Source: Fodinibacter luteus (GTDB lineage: Bacteria; Actinomycetota; Actinomycetes; Actinomycetales; Dermatophilaceae). From it: a stretch of 64,000 bases of DNA. Position 1 is the stretch's first letter. Each line of letters opens with the position of its first letter. The notes beneath the pieces are model-generated. The model had not been told where the DNA came from and ran no database searches. It was given only the letters and a program-made list of their open reading frames with translations. The position numbers and the translations under genes were made by a program. The stretch covers positions 1 through 64,000 of the forward strand of contig NZ_BAABGM010000015.1 in assembly GCF_039541575.1 (NCBI RefSeq). The letters run 5' to 3'. This document shows, piece after piece, positions 1 to 7,817 of the stretch.

Positions 1-19
1 GATCAGCCGACCGCGGACA

Positions 20-86
20 GGGAGATCAACTGTCCGCCACCAAGGAGACCTACTGTCCGCACAAAGGGAAGTCCCACTGTCCCTTG
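20..86. repeat. three degenerate ~23-nt repeats containing ACTGTCC
   Basis: Three imperfect copies of a unit of the form GGGAG..(C)ACTGTCCG follow each other at about 22-24 nt spacing (ACTGTCC near 29, 53 and 76). They lie immediately before the 63-bp repeat block. No open reading frame of convincing composition covers them. Function unknown. Confidence 0.5.
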
Positions 87-89
87 ACA

Positions 90-352
90 GGATGCCGCGC
101 ACCCACCGGTCGACCCACGAGGAACCTCGCCGGGTCGAGGTGAAACCGCACCGGATGCCGCGCACCCACCGGTCGACCCACCAGGACCCCCCCGGGGGCG
201 AGGTGAAACTGCACCGGATGCCGCGCACCCACCGGTCGACCCACGAGCACCCTCGCCGGGTCGAGGTGAAACCGCACCGGAAGCCGCGCACCCACCGGTC
301 GACCCACCAGGACCCCCCGGGGTCGAGGTGATAACGCACCGGATGCCGCGCA
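90..352. repeat. tandem array of a 63-bp unit (about four copies plus a partial)
   Basis: Units begin with GATGCCGCGCACCCACC at 91, 154, 217, 280 (GAAGCC variant) and 342, giving a period of 63, 63, 63 and 62 bp. Each unit contains the palindrome GGTCGACC and a short inverted repeat CCTCG/CGAGG. The array ends in a decayed copy near 342-395. Because 63 is a multiple of three, open frames run through it on both strands, but these look like by-products of the repeat. Units abut one another without unique spacers, so this is not a CRISPR array. Confidence 0.85.
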
Positions 353-404
353 TCTACCGTTCGACCCACGTGGAACACCGCGGATGCCGCGACGCGCCTG
401 GGTT

Positions 405-466
405 GTTCACCTTCCGTTCATCTTCCGTCCACCGTGGGTTACCCTTGAGGTGAACGAACGGTGAAC
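405..466. promoter_or_regulatory. two opposed PHO-box-like direct repeats (putative PhoP sites)
   Basis: On the + strand three 11-nt units follow directly: GTTCACCTTCC (405-415), GTTCATCTTCC (416-426) and GTCCACCGTGG (427-437). On the - strand two more 11-nt units, GTTCACCGTTC and GTTCACCTCAA, read 466 to 445. This is the layout of actinobacterial PHO boxes (11-nt direct repeats of GTTCAYC type bound by the response regulator PhoP). The sites end 18 nt before the start of the small gene at 485, so phosphate control of that gene is the likely inference. Confidence 0.6.
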
Positions 467-484
467 GACCGAGAGGAGGGCCCG

Positions 485-616
485 ATGAAGAAGGCAGCCC
501 CGCCCACGACCCGGACCGGCCTGGCGATGCGCTGGGTCCCGGTCGCGACGAACGGCCGCGTGCGCATGGAGATGCGCTGGAGCGCCCCACCCGTGATCAG
601 GCGCCGTCCGGCCTGA
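485..616 (+). CDS. small basic protein of 43 residues, unknown function
   Basis: An ATG follows a strong Shine-Dalgarno (GAGAGGAGGG, 471-480) by 4 nt. The product has 43 residues, is rich in Arg, Pro and Met, and contains two related RW segments (LAMRWVPV and RMEMRWSAP). There is no signal peptide or membrane segment. The good ribosome site and the PHO-box-like sequences just upstream argue that it is expressed. I do not recognise a family with certainty. Its stop lies 14 nt before a strong hairpin shared with the convergent gene. Confidence 0.6.
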   Translation: MKKAAPPTTRTGLAMRWVPVATNGRVRMEMRWSAPPVIRRRPA

Positions 617-621
617 GCGCG

Positions 622-1650
622 TCACGCCCGACGAGGGCCCGCACCCGTGGGGGGCGGGCCCTCGTTCATGGGGACCGGGCCCTCGGTCGTGGGAACCGGC
701 CCCTCGTTCGCGGCCACTGGGCCCTCGTTCGCGGGACCCCAACCCTCGGCCGTGGGAGCCGGCCCCTCGCTCGTGGGGAGCGAGCCCTCGTCGGTCCGGC
801 CCGCCGCCCTCGCACCCCACACCCGGGACAGGTACCGCAGGTCGGCGGCGACGTCCTGCCGGTACCGCGCGTACTCGGCGTCGAAGGGGGTCTGCGCGTG
901 GTAGGCGCGGATCGAGGTGTCGAGGACGACGACGAGCTCCCCGGCAGCGCGGCTGAAGAAGTCGGCGTGGTCGACCATCCGGATGCGTGGGTCCCACCGG
1001 ACCCTCCCGACGGCCTCGGTGCGCGCGAGGTAGACCTGCTCGATCTTGTACCGCACCGGCAGGCCGCAGACGAGCTCGCCCCACGGTCGCAGCGGCTCCC
1101 GGTGGCCCGCGAAGAGCGCGTCGGCGTCGAAGTCGTGGGCCATCCACCGCGGCAGCTCGACCCGCAGGAACCCGACCACGTCGATCTCGGGACACGACTG
1201 CAGGCGCCGGCGCGCGGCATCCACGTCGGTCGCCCGGGTGAAGACGATGTCGTCGTCGGTCACGAGCACGAACTCGGTGCCGACAGCGTCGAGCGCGGCG
1301 TTGCGGCCCACCGACACCCCCGAGTTGAACGGCAGCGCGATGACGTCGACCCCGGGCTCGGGGAACGTCATCGGCGTGGCGGAGTCGTCGGCGACGACGA
1401 TCCGGCCGTCGAAGACGGTGCGCGCCGACCGCACGAGGCGCCTCGCGATGTCCGGGCGCTGGAAGGTCTTGACGGCCATCGTCACGGTGCGCGCGGTCTC
1501 GGCCCTCGTGGAGGGGTCGGAGCGCTCCCCGGTGACCCGGTCGAGGGCGCGCACCCCCCGGACGGCGGCGGCCGTGGCCCCGCGGTATGCGAGCCGCAGC
1601 GGGGCGCCCCCGCGCCCGAGCATGACCCGCTTCACCCGCCTGGCGTCCAC
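622..1650 (-). CDS. family 2 glycosyltransferase with heptad-repeat tail
   Basis: The 342-residue product starts at a GTG preceded by GGAGGAGGTGCC. Residues about 50-250 form a GT-A fold of GT2 type: an early VTMAVKTFQRPD segment, the SVGRNAALD motif, and the metal-binding VTDDDIVF triad near residue 125. The donor and acceptor are not predictable. The last ~60 residues are a Pro/Glu/Gly-rich tail of seven-residue repeats (NEGPVPT type) encoded by 21-bp DNA repeats that run into the terminator hairpin. The tail has no counterpart in typical GT2 enzymes and is probably dispensable. The gene stands alone, divergent from the pabC-like gene. Confidence 0.75.
   Translation of the reverse strand: MDARRVKRVMLGRGGAPLRLAYRGATAAAVRGVRALDRVTGERSDPSTRAETARTVTMAVKTFQRPDIARRLVRSARTVFDGRIVVADDSATPMTFPEPGVDVIALPFNSGVSVGRNAALDAVGTEFVLVTDDDIVFTRATDVDAARRRLQSCPEIDVVGFLRVELPRWMAHDFDADALFAGHREPLRPWGELVCGLPVRYKIEQVYLARTEAVGRVRWDPRIRMVDHADFFSRAAGELVVVLDTSIRAYHAQTPFDAEYARYRQDVAADLRYLSRVWGARAAGRTDEGSLPTSEGPAPTAEGWGPANEGPVAANEGPVPTTEGPVPMNEGPPPTGAGPRRA
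631..665. terminator. strong hairpin between convergent genes
   Basis: A perfect 12-bp stem (ACGAGGGCCCGC at 631-642, partner 654-665) has an 11-nt loop and lies just after the 43-codon gene. It also lies inside the last codons of the glycosyltransferase gene read from the other strand. There is no T tract, which is common for actinobacterial terminators. Confidence 0.65.
656..781. repeat. six 21-bp tandem repeats encoding the GPVPxxE tail
   Basis: Units of the form GGGCCCTCGTTCGCGGGACC start at 656, 677, 698, 719, 740 and 761, each exactly 21 bp. They keep the reading frame of the minus-strand glycosyltransferase and add seven residues each. The unit core GGGCCCTCGT equals one arm of the adjoining hairpin (631-665). 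Confidence 0.8.
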
Positions 1651-1715
1651 GGCACCTCCTCCACCGGATGCAGTATGCCGTGCGCGAACCCGCCCGTCGG
1701 TGGGAGCCTGTGGTC

Positions 1716-2600
1716 GTGAGTGAGGTCGTGCCCGTCGTCGCCGTGCTCGGGCGGGGCGTCGTCGACGCCGCCGACCCCGTGCTCACCGCCGACGACCTCG
1801 GCCTGACCCGGGGCGACGGCTGCTTCGACTCCGCCCGGGTCGTCACGGCGCCGTCGGGCGCGGCCCGGGTCGTCGACCTCGACGAACACCTCGCGCGGCT
1901 CGCGGCCTCCGCCGCCGCGATGGCCATCGACCCCCCGACCCACGAGCAGTGGCGGCACCTCGTCACCCAGGCCCTGGCCGCCTGGTCGACGCCGGGCGAG
2001 GCCGTGCTCAAGCTGCTGCTCACCCGCGGGCGCGAGTGGCGGCCGAGCGGCTCGACCGCCATCGTCACGATCACCCACCGCGGGCCCGCGCTCCCGACCA
2101 CGCGCGGCGGCGCGCACACCCCGCCGCGCAGCATCACGGCGGTGACCCTGAGCCGGGGCCACCCCTCCGACGCCTTCACCGACGCGCCCTGGCTGCTGGG
2201 CGGCATCAAGACCCTGTCGTACGCCGTCAACGCCGCCGCCACCCGCGAGGCACGGCGGCGCGGCGCCGACGACGTCATCTTCACGACGACCGACGGCTTC
2301 GCCCTCGACGGCCCGACCTCCGGGCTCGTCGTGGCCCGCGACGGGGTCCTCACGAGCACGCCGACGGGTGCCACCGGCATCCTCGAGTCGGTCACGGTGG
2401 CCGCGATCCTCGAGGCCGCCCGCGGCGACGGGCTGGGCGCCGCGTACGACCTCGTCCCCGTCCCCGACCTCTACACCGCGGATGCCGTGTGGCTCGTGTC
2501 GTCCGGGCGCGGCCCGGTGCTCGTCACGGTGCTCGACGGCCGGGCCCTGCGCGTCGACGACGACCTCGCGGCCAAGGTGTCGCGCTACGCCGGGTTCTGA
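1716..2600 (+). CDS. pabC: aminodeoxychorismate lyase / class IV PLP aminotransferase
   Basis: The product belongs to the fold-type IV PLP family. An early RGDGCFDSARVV motif and the PLP-lysine segment GGIKTLSYAVN near residue 170 are clear, followed by DVIFTTTDGFALDGPTSGLVV, which in the family binds the cofactor phosphate region. Family members make 4-aminobenzoate from aminodeoxychorismate (folate synthesis) or act as branched-chain or D-amino acid aminotransferases. The length (294 residues) and the lone context fit PabC best. The GTG at 1716 is preferred over an upstream in-frame ATG at 1668 because homology begins at VVPVVAVLGRG and a GGGAG lies upstream. Confidence 0.75.
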   Translation: MSEVVPVVAVLGRGVVDAADPVLTADDLGLTRGDGCFDSARVVTAPSGAARVVDLDEHLARLAASAAAMAIDPPTHEQWRHLVTQALAAWSTPGEAVLKLLLTRGREWRPSGSTAIVTITHRGPALPTTRGGAHTPPRSITAVTLSRGHPSDAFTDAPWLLGGIKTLSYAVNAAATREARRRGADDVIFTTTDGFALDGPTSGLVVARDGVLTSTPTGATGILESVTVAAILEAARGDGLGAAYDLVPVPDLYTADAVWLVSSGRGPVLVTVLDGRALRVDDDLAAKVSRYAGF

Positions 2601-2605
2601 CACGG

Positions 2606-2639
2606 CGAGGGGCCCGCACCGGGTGGTGCGGGCCCCTCG
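2606..2639. terminator. bidirectional terminator between pabC-like gene and pnp
   Basis: A perfect 15-bp stem (CGAGGGGCCCGCACC with its complement) has a GGGT tetraloop. It sits 5 nt after the lyase stop and 16 nt from the pnp stop, so it can serve both convergent genes. Confidence 0.85.
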
Positions 2640-2654
2640 TCGATGTCGGCCGGA

Positions 2655-5144
2655 TCAGGCGTCGGCGGGAACGCTCTCGCCGGAGGCCTCACCCGAGGCC
2701 TCGCCCGAGCCGTCGCCGGAGCGCTCGCCACGGCCGCGGTTGCCACCACGGCGGCGGTTGCGCGGGCGACGCTCGCCGCGCTCTCCACGCTCGCCGCGCT
2801 CCGCGTGCTCATCCCCGTCGCCACGGGCCTCGCCCGCACCGTCGGAGTGGTCGGCGTCGGCGGTCGGTGCCGGGGCGGCAGCCGCCGGCGCGGCAGCCGC
2901 CGGGGCGTGCTCCTCGCCGGTCTCGCCCTCGGCGAGCACGGCGGCCAGCGACAGCTTGCCGCGCGGGTCGATCTCCTTGAGCTCGACCTGCACCTTCTGG
3001 CCGACCGCGAGCACGTCGTCGACGTTGTCGATCCGCTTGCCGCCGACGAGCTTGCGCACCTCGGAGATGTGCAGGAGGCCGTCCTTGCCGGGCAGGAGCG
3101 AGATGAACGCGCCGAAGGTCGTCGTCTTCACGACGGTCCCGAGGAAGCGCTCGCCGATCTCCGGCATCTGCGGGTTGGCGATGGCGTTGACCATCGCGCG
3201 CGCCGCCTCGGCCGACGGGCCGTCGGTGGCGCCGATGTACACGGTGCCGTCGTCCTCGATCGAGATCTGCGCGCCGGTCTCGTCCTGGATCTGGTTGATC
3301 ATCTTGCCCTTCGGGCCGATGACCTCGCCGATCTTGTCGACCGGGACCGTGACCGCGATGACGCGAGGAGCGTACGGGCTCATCTCGTCGGGCGCGTCGA
3401 TGGCCTCGTTCATGACGTCGAGGATGTGCAGTCGCGCGTCGCGGGCCTGGGTCAGCGCGCTGGCCAGCACGTCGGCGGGGATGCCGTCGAGCTTGGTGTC
3501 GAGCTGGATGGCCGTGACGAACTCACGGGTGCCGGCGACCTTGAAGTCCATGTCGCCGAACGCGTCCTCGGCACCGAGGATGTCGGTGAGGGCGGCGTAC
3601 TCGGTCCTGCCGTCGACCTCGGCCGACACCAGACCCATCGCGATGCCGGCGACCGGGGCGCGCAGCGGCACACCGGCGTTGAGCATCGACAGCGTGGACG
3701 CGCAGACCGAGCCCATCGAGGTCGAGCCGTTGGAGCCGAGGGCCTCGGACACCTGGCGGATCGCGTAGGGGAACTCCTCGCGGGTCGGGAGCACCGGCAT
3801 GAGGGCGCGCTCGGCGAGCGCACCGTGGCCGATCTCGCGACGCTTCGGCGAACCGACGCGGCCGGTCTCACCGGTCGAGTAGGGCGGGAAGTTGTAGTTG
3901 TGCATGTAGCGCTTGCGGGTGACCGGGCTCAGGGTGTCGAGCTGCTGCTCCATGCGGAGCATGTTGAGCGTCGTCACCCCCATGATCTGGGTCTCGCCAC
4001 GCTCGAAGATCGCGGATCCGTGCACGCGCGGCAGCACCTCGACCTCGGCCGAGAGGGCGCGGATATCCGCGAGGCCACGGCCGTCGATGCGCACCTTGTC
4101 CTTGAGGATGCGCTGGCGGATGAGCTTCTTCTGCACGGCACGGAAGGCGGCGGAGACCTCCTTCTGGCGGCCGTGGAACTCGCCGACGATGCCGGCGTCG
4201 TGGATGCCGTCGCTGTCGCCGACGAGCTTGAGGTGCACGGCCGACTTGATCTCGTCGAGGCGGTCCTCGCGCTCGGTCTTGCCCGGGATCTGGAGAGCTT
4301 CGGCGAGGTCGGAGGCCGTCTCGGCCTCGACCGCGGCGTAGACGTCGTCCTCGTAGTCGAGGAAGACGGGGAACTCCTGGACCGGCTTGGCGGCGGTGGC
4401 GGCGAGCTGCTGCTGCGCCTCGCACAGCACCCGGATGAACGCCTTCGAGGCCTCGAGGCCCTGGGCCACGACCTCCTCGGTCGGGGCGGTCTTGCCCGCG
4501 GTCTTGACGAGGTCCCACGTCTGCTCGGTGGACTCGGCCTCGACCATCATGATCGCGACGTCGTCACCGGCGATCCGGCCGGCGACGACCATGTCGAAGG
4601 TGGAGCGCTCGGCATCCGAGAAGTTCGGGAAGGCGACCCACTGGTCGTCGATGAGGGCGACCCGGACGCCACCGATCGGGCCGGAGAACGGCAGCCCCGA
4701 GATCTGCGTCGAGGCGCTCGCGGCGTTGATCGCGAGCACGTCGTACTGGTGGTCGGGGTTGAGCGCCAGGACGGTGATGACGACCTGGACCTCGTTGCGC
4801 AGGCCCTTGGTGAAGGTCGGGCGCAGCGGGCGGTCGATGAGGCGGCAGGTGAGGATCGCGTCGGTCGACGGGCGGCCCTCGCGACGGAAGAACGAGCCGG
4901 GGATCTTGCCCGCGGCGTACATCCGCTCCTCGACGTCGACGGTCAGCGGGAAGAAGTCGAAACCCTCGCGCGGGCTCTTGCCGGCGGTGGTCGTGGACAG
5001 GAGCATCGTGTCCTCGTCCAGGTAGGCCGCGACGGCGCCGCCGGCCTGCTTCGCGAGCCGGCCGGTCTCGAACCGGACGGTGCGGGTGCCGAAGCGGCCG
5101 TTGTCGATGACGGCCTCGGCGCTGGTGATCTCAGGACCCTCCAT
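2655..5144 (-). CDS. pnp: polynucleotide phosphorylase / guanosine pentaphosphate synthetase
   Basis: The 829-residue enzyme degrades RNA 3'-5' using phosphate, and in actinobacteria it is also called GpsI. Two RNase PH domains are visible: the first begins near residue 10, and the second contains GRVGSPKRREIGHGALAERAL. A KH domain (VIGPKGKMINQIQDETGAQI) and an S1 domain (FLGTVVKTTTFGAFISLLPGKDGLLHIS) follow. The C-terminus is a long Ala-rich then Arg/Gly-rich tail (GERGERGERR, EASGEASGE), as in actinobacterial Pnp, where it adds RNA affinity. The ATG at 5144 follows AAAAGGAGGACC; the longer upstream frame is rejected. rpsO lies upstream, the usual pairing. Confidence 0.96.
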   Translation of the reverse strand: MEGPEITSAEAVIDNGRFGTRTVRFETGRLAKQAGGAVAAYLDEDTMLLSTTTAGKSPREGFDFFPLTVDVEERMYAAGKIPGSFFRREGRPSTDAILTCRLIDRPLRPTFTKGLRNEVQVVITVLALNPDHQYDVLAINAASASTQISGLPFSGPIGGVRVALIDDQWVAFPNFSDAERSTFDMVVAGRIAGDDVAIMMVEAESTEQTWDLVKTAGKTAPTEEVVAQGLEASKAFIRVLCEAQQQLAATAAKPVQEFPVFLDYEDDVYAAVEAETASDLAEALQIPGKTEREDRLDEIKSAVHLKLVGDSDGIHDAGIVGEFHGRQKEVSAAFRAVQKKLIRQRILKDKVRIDGRGLADIRALSAEVEVLPRVHGSAIFERGETQIMGVTTLNMLRMEQQLDTLSPVTRKRYMHNYNFPPYSTGETGRVGSPKRREIGHGALAERALMPVLPTREEFPYAIRQVSEALGSNGSTSMGSVCASTLSMLNAGVPLRAPVAGIAMGLVSAEVDGRTEYAALTDILGAEDAFGDMDFKVAGTREFVTAIQLDTKLDGIPADVLASALTQARDARLHILDVMNEAIDAPDEMSPYAPRVIAVTVPVDKIGEVIGPKGKMINQIQDETGAQISIEDDGTVYIGATDGPSAEAARAMVNAIANPQMPEIGERFLGTVVKTTTFGAFISLLPGKDGLLHISEVRKLVGGKRIDNVDDVLAVGQKVQVELKEIDPRGKLSLAAVLAEGETGEEHAPAAAAPAAAAPAPTADADHSDGAGEARGDGDEHAERGERGERGERRPRNRRRGGNRGRGERSGDGSGEASGEASGESVPADA

Positions 5145-5246
5145 GGGTCCTCCTTTTCTCTTGTTCCGAAAGCCCTCGTGCATCGTCGTTGTGCACGGGC
5201 TTGTCCAACGGGCGGTGCCGGGACGGCATCCACCCCTCACGCGAAA

Positions 5247-5275
5247 GAGGCGGCCCTCGCAGTGAAGGCCGCCCC
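5247..5275 (-). terminator. terminator after rpsO
   Basis: An inverted repeat GGCGGCC (5249-5255) / GGCCGCC (5267-5273), extended imperfectly on both sides, is followed on the minus strand by TCTTT. It lies 11 nt beyond the rpsO stop and before pnp, so pnp may be expressed partly by readthrough. Confidence 0.65.
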
Positions 5276-5286
5276 TCGCGGAAGTG

Positions 5287-5556
5287 TTATCGGCGCAGGC
5301 CGAGGCGCTTGATGAGCGAGCGGTAGCGCTCGACGTCGACGCTCTCGAGGTAGCGCAGGAGCCGGCGGCGCTGGCCGACGAGCAGCAGCAGGCCGCGGCG
5401 GCTGTGGTGGTCGTGCTTGTGCTGGCGCGAGTGCTCGGTGAGGTCCTTGATCCGCTGGGTGAGCAGCGCGACCTGCACCTCGGGAGAGCCGGTGTCGCCC
5501 TCGGTGGTGGCGTACTCGGCCATGATCTGCTTCTTGACGTCCGTGCTCAGGGGCAT
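5287..5556 (-). CDS. rpsO: 30S ribosomal protein S15
   Basis: The 89-residue product is full length and typical of S15, which binds 16S rRNA early in 30S assembly. The diagnostic EGDTGSPEVQVALLTQRI, LTEHSRQHKHDHHSRRGLL and RYLESVDVERYRSLIKRLGLR segments are all present. rpsO precedes pnp as in most bacteria. Confidence 0.98.
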   Translation of the reverse strand: MPLSTDVKKQIMAEYATTEGDTGSPEVQVALLTQRIKDLTEHSRQHKHDHHSRRGLLLLVGQRRRLLRYLESVDVERYRSLIKRLGLRR

Positions 5557-5853
5557 GGGGCGACGACTCTCTTCCTTTGGTTTCGCTGCGCGGCGCTCCC
5601 GGGCTGGTTCACCGGGGCTCTCTGGATCCGCGGCCGGTTCTCACGGCAGTGCTCAAGGCTACCAGCGGGCGCCCTGCCCCCATAATCGCGTGAGCGGCGG
5701 CGTTCTAGGTCGGTCGCATGGGCCGAACGGCCCGATTTCGCCCGAATAGTCCGCAGGGCCGGGCGGTGCCGCGATGCGCGGTCTACTCTGCCGGTTGGGG
5801 CCACCTTGAGATGACCTGCCGAGAGTCGCGAGACAAGAACCGAGGAGAGTCAC
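5557..5853. other. divergent intergenic region (rpsO / CotH-like gene)
   Basis: No convincing gene is present in these 297 bases. The region must hold the rpsO promoter on the minus strand and the promoter of the secreted CotH-like gene on the plus strand. The plus-strand gene has a ribosome site (GAGGAGAG, about 5840-5847). I see no clear operator or riboswitch. Confidence 0.5.
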
Positions 5854-7659
5854 ATGAGTCCGACCAGACGAGGAGCGTTGGCGGCTGCGGTCGCCGGGTC
5901 GCTCCTGCTTCCGATCGGTGTCCTGACGAGCGGGGTCGCTTCGGCGTCGGCCGCGCCTGCCGCCGTGAGCGCCGCCTTCGCGTCCACCGGGCTCGTTACC
6001 CCTGACACGCCGACTGTGGACATCACGCTGCCTCAGGGTGTGACCGCGGCAGAGATCGCCAAGGACCCGGAGACCACCGGTGTGACGATCGCCGTGGACT
6101 CCCCCGACGACAACCTCGACTACCCGGCCTTGGGTGGCGGAGAGATCAAGGGCAGGGGCAACTTCACCTGGACGCTGAAGAAGAAGCCCTATCAGATCAA
6201 GCTCAAGGATGCTGCGCCGCTTCTGGGCATGGACTCTGCCAAGACCTGGATCCTGCTCGCGAACCACGCCGACGCCTCACTGATGCGCAACAAGATCGCC
6301 TTCGACCTTGCTGGCGACATCGGCATGCCCTTCTCCCCGCAGTCCAAGTGGGTCGACCTGCGAATCAACGGCGACTACATGGGCAACTACCTCCTGACCG
6401 AGAAGGTGGAGGTCAAGGCCAACCGCGTGGACCTCTCCGATCCCTCGGCTGTCATCGCCGAGCTGGACAACAACTATGGCACCGCCGAGGACTACTACTT
6501 CCGCAGCACGGCCAGCAAGACGGTGTACACCCTCAAGGACCAGAAAGGCGCAGTGCCCTCGACGGTCGGAGACTGGAACGAGTCGGCCAAGACACAGGCC
6601 ACCAAGGTCGGGTGGGATGACATCAAGAAGGACATCAACACCCTCGACGCGCTCCTGGACCAGTCGACGCCGGACTGGGCGGCGATCAGCGACCTCATCG
6701 ACGTGGAGTCGTTCGTGAAGATGTACCTCGTCCAAGAGCTCACCATGAACATCGACGCTGCCAACTCGAGCCTGTACTTGTACAAGAACGGGACGAGCGA
6801 CAAGCTGCACGCCGGACCCGTGTGGGACTTCGACATCACCCTCGGCAACTACAGCCGCGGCGAGGGCTCGGACACGAAGTCCGAGTTCGTCAAGAACCTC
6901 GACGTGCTGCGCAGCACGGCGAGCCCGCTGTGGGACGACCTCTTCCGGAACCCGGACTTCGTCAAGCAGGCGAACGCGGTGTGGACTGAGGACGTCGCCT
7001 ACCACGCGAGCAAGCTGCCCTCGAAGATCGACGACTACAAGGCGACGGTGGCCCTCTCGGCGGCCAACAACTTCAAGCGCTGGTCCATCCTGGGCACCCC
7101 GAGCCTCCTCGGCAGCAGCGGGGGCACCTACGCGTCCAGCTACAGCACGGAGGTGAGCGACCTCAGGAGCTGGGTGGCCTCCCGCCAGTCACACCTGCGC
7201 AAGGCATACGGTGACGTCCCCGTGCTCCAGTACAGGGCGCATGTCCAGAGCCTGGGTTGGCTCCACAGGGTGAACACCGGGCAGATCGCCGGGACCGTGG
7301 GACAGGCGCGGCGACTCGAGGCGTTCTCCCTCGCCAAGCTCACCTCGCCCGCGGCGGGAAGCATCCAGGCCAAGTCACACGTCCAGAGCATCGGGTGGTC
7401 GAGCTCGTGGCGCAGCACGGACCTCGTCGGCACCACAGGACGAGGGCTCCGCCTCGAGGCCTTCCAGCTGCGACTCACCAGCGGCCTCGCCACGAGGTAC
7501 AACATCTCCTACCGGGCCCACGTGCAGGGCATCGGCTGGCAGCCCTGGGTCACCAACGGCGCGACGGCCGGCACGACCGGGCAGGCCAAGCGCGTCGAGG
7601 CTGTGCAGGTGCGTATCCTCGAGAAGACCTCGCCGACCCCCGTGGCCCCCACTCCGTGA
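5854..7659 (+). CDS. secreted CotH-type kinase-like protein with three ChW repeats
   Basis: The 601-residue exported protein has a Tat/Sec-like signal (SPTRRGALAAAVAGSLLLP, cleavage around ASA-APA). Residues about 50-430 match the CotH kinase family: KGRGNFTWTLKKKPYQIKL, LLANHADASLMRNKIAFDLA, YLLTEKVEVKANRVDL and the GPVWDFDITLGN block carrying the DFD metal motif. The C-terminal ~150 residues are three ChW repeats (AHVQSLGW..., SHVQSIGW..., AHVQGIGWQPW...), with the usual GTTGQAKRVEAVQVR ending. CotH proteins phosphorylate spore-coat proteins in Bacillus; this organism's substrate is unknown, and ChW repeats suggest attachment to surface glycans. Codon use is slightly less GC-rich than in neighbours. 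Confidence 0.8.
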   Translation: MSPTRRGALAAAVAGSLLLPIGVLTSGVASASAAPAAVSAAFASTGLVTPDTPTVDITLPQGVTAAEIAKDPETTGVTIAVDSPDDNLDYPALGGGEIKGRGNFTWTLKKKPYQIKLKDAAPLLGMDSAKTWILLANHADASLMRNKIAFDLAGDIGMPFSPQSKWVDLRINGDYMGNYLLTEKVEVKANRVDLSDPSAVIAELDNNYGTAEDYYFRSTASKTVYTLKDQKGAVPSTVGDWNESAKTQATKVGWDDIKKDINTLDALLDQSTPDWAAISDLIDVESFVKMYLVQELTMNIDAANSSLYLYKNGTSDKLHAGPVWDFDITLGNYSRGEGSDTKSEFVKNLDVLRSTASPLWDDLFRNPDFVKQANAVWTEDVAYHASKLPSKIDDYKATVALSAANNFKRWSILGTPSLLGSSGGTYASSYSTEVSDLRSWVASRQSHLRKAYGDVPVLQYRAHVQSLGWLHRVNTGQIAGTVGQARRLEAFSLAKLTSPAAGSIQAKSHVQSIGWSSSWRSTDLVGTTGRGLRLEAFQLRLTSGLATRYNISYRAHVQGIGWQPWVTNGATAGTTGQAKRVEAVQVRILEKTSPTPVAPTP

Positions 7660-7697
7660 GGCCATGACCGTGTGACACGCCGCACGACCGTGTGACG

Positions 7698-7745
7698 CCG
7701 CACCGGCGACGAGGCTCGATGAGAGGGCTCTCGGCGCCGGTGCGG
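7698..7745. terminator. terminator after the CotH-like gene
   Basis: An 11-bp perfect stem (CCGCACCGGCG at 7698-7708 with 7735-7745) has a 26-nt loop containing a smaller inverted repeat. A short direct repeat (ACCGTGTGAC, twice, 7669-7696) precedes it. Confidence 0.6.
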
Positions 7746-7817
7746 TCCATGAGGAGCGGTGAGCTGACAACGCACGGCCAACCACCAGGAATGGCCGAAG
7801 ACCGGGAGTAACGCGAA

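Noticed and set aside
90..352. Possible CRISPR array
   Set aside because: The units are 63 bp, abut directly and have no unique spacers; no cas gene is nearby.
3..353. Repeat protein encoded by the 63-bp array
   Set aside because: All frames are open simply because the unit is a multiple of three and lacks stops; there is no ribosome site or domain.
407..2395. 662-codon minus-strand frame across the GT2 and pabC-like genes
   Set aside because: It is a shadow of two genuine genes in other frames and shows no domain.
2643..5312. 889-codon open frame on the + strand
   Set aside because: It is the complement of pnp; the composition is low-complexity and no family is seen. Pnp is clear on the other strand.
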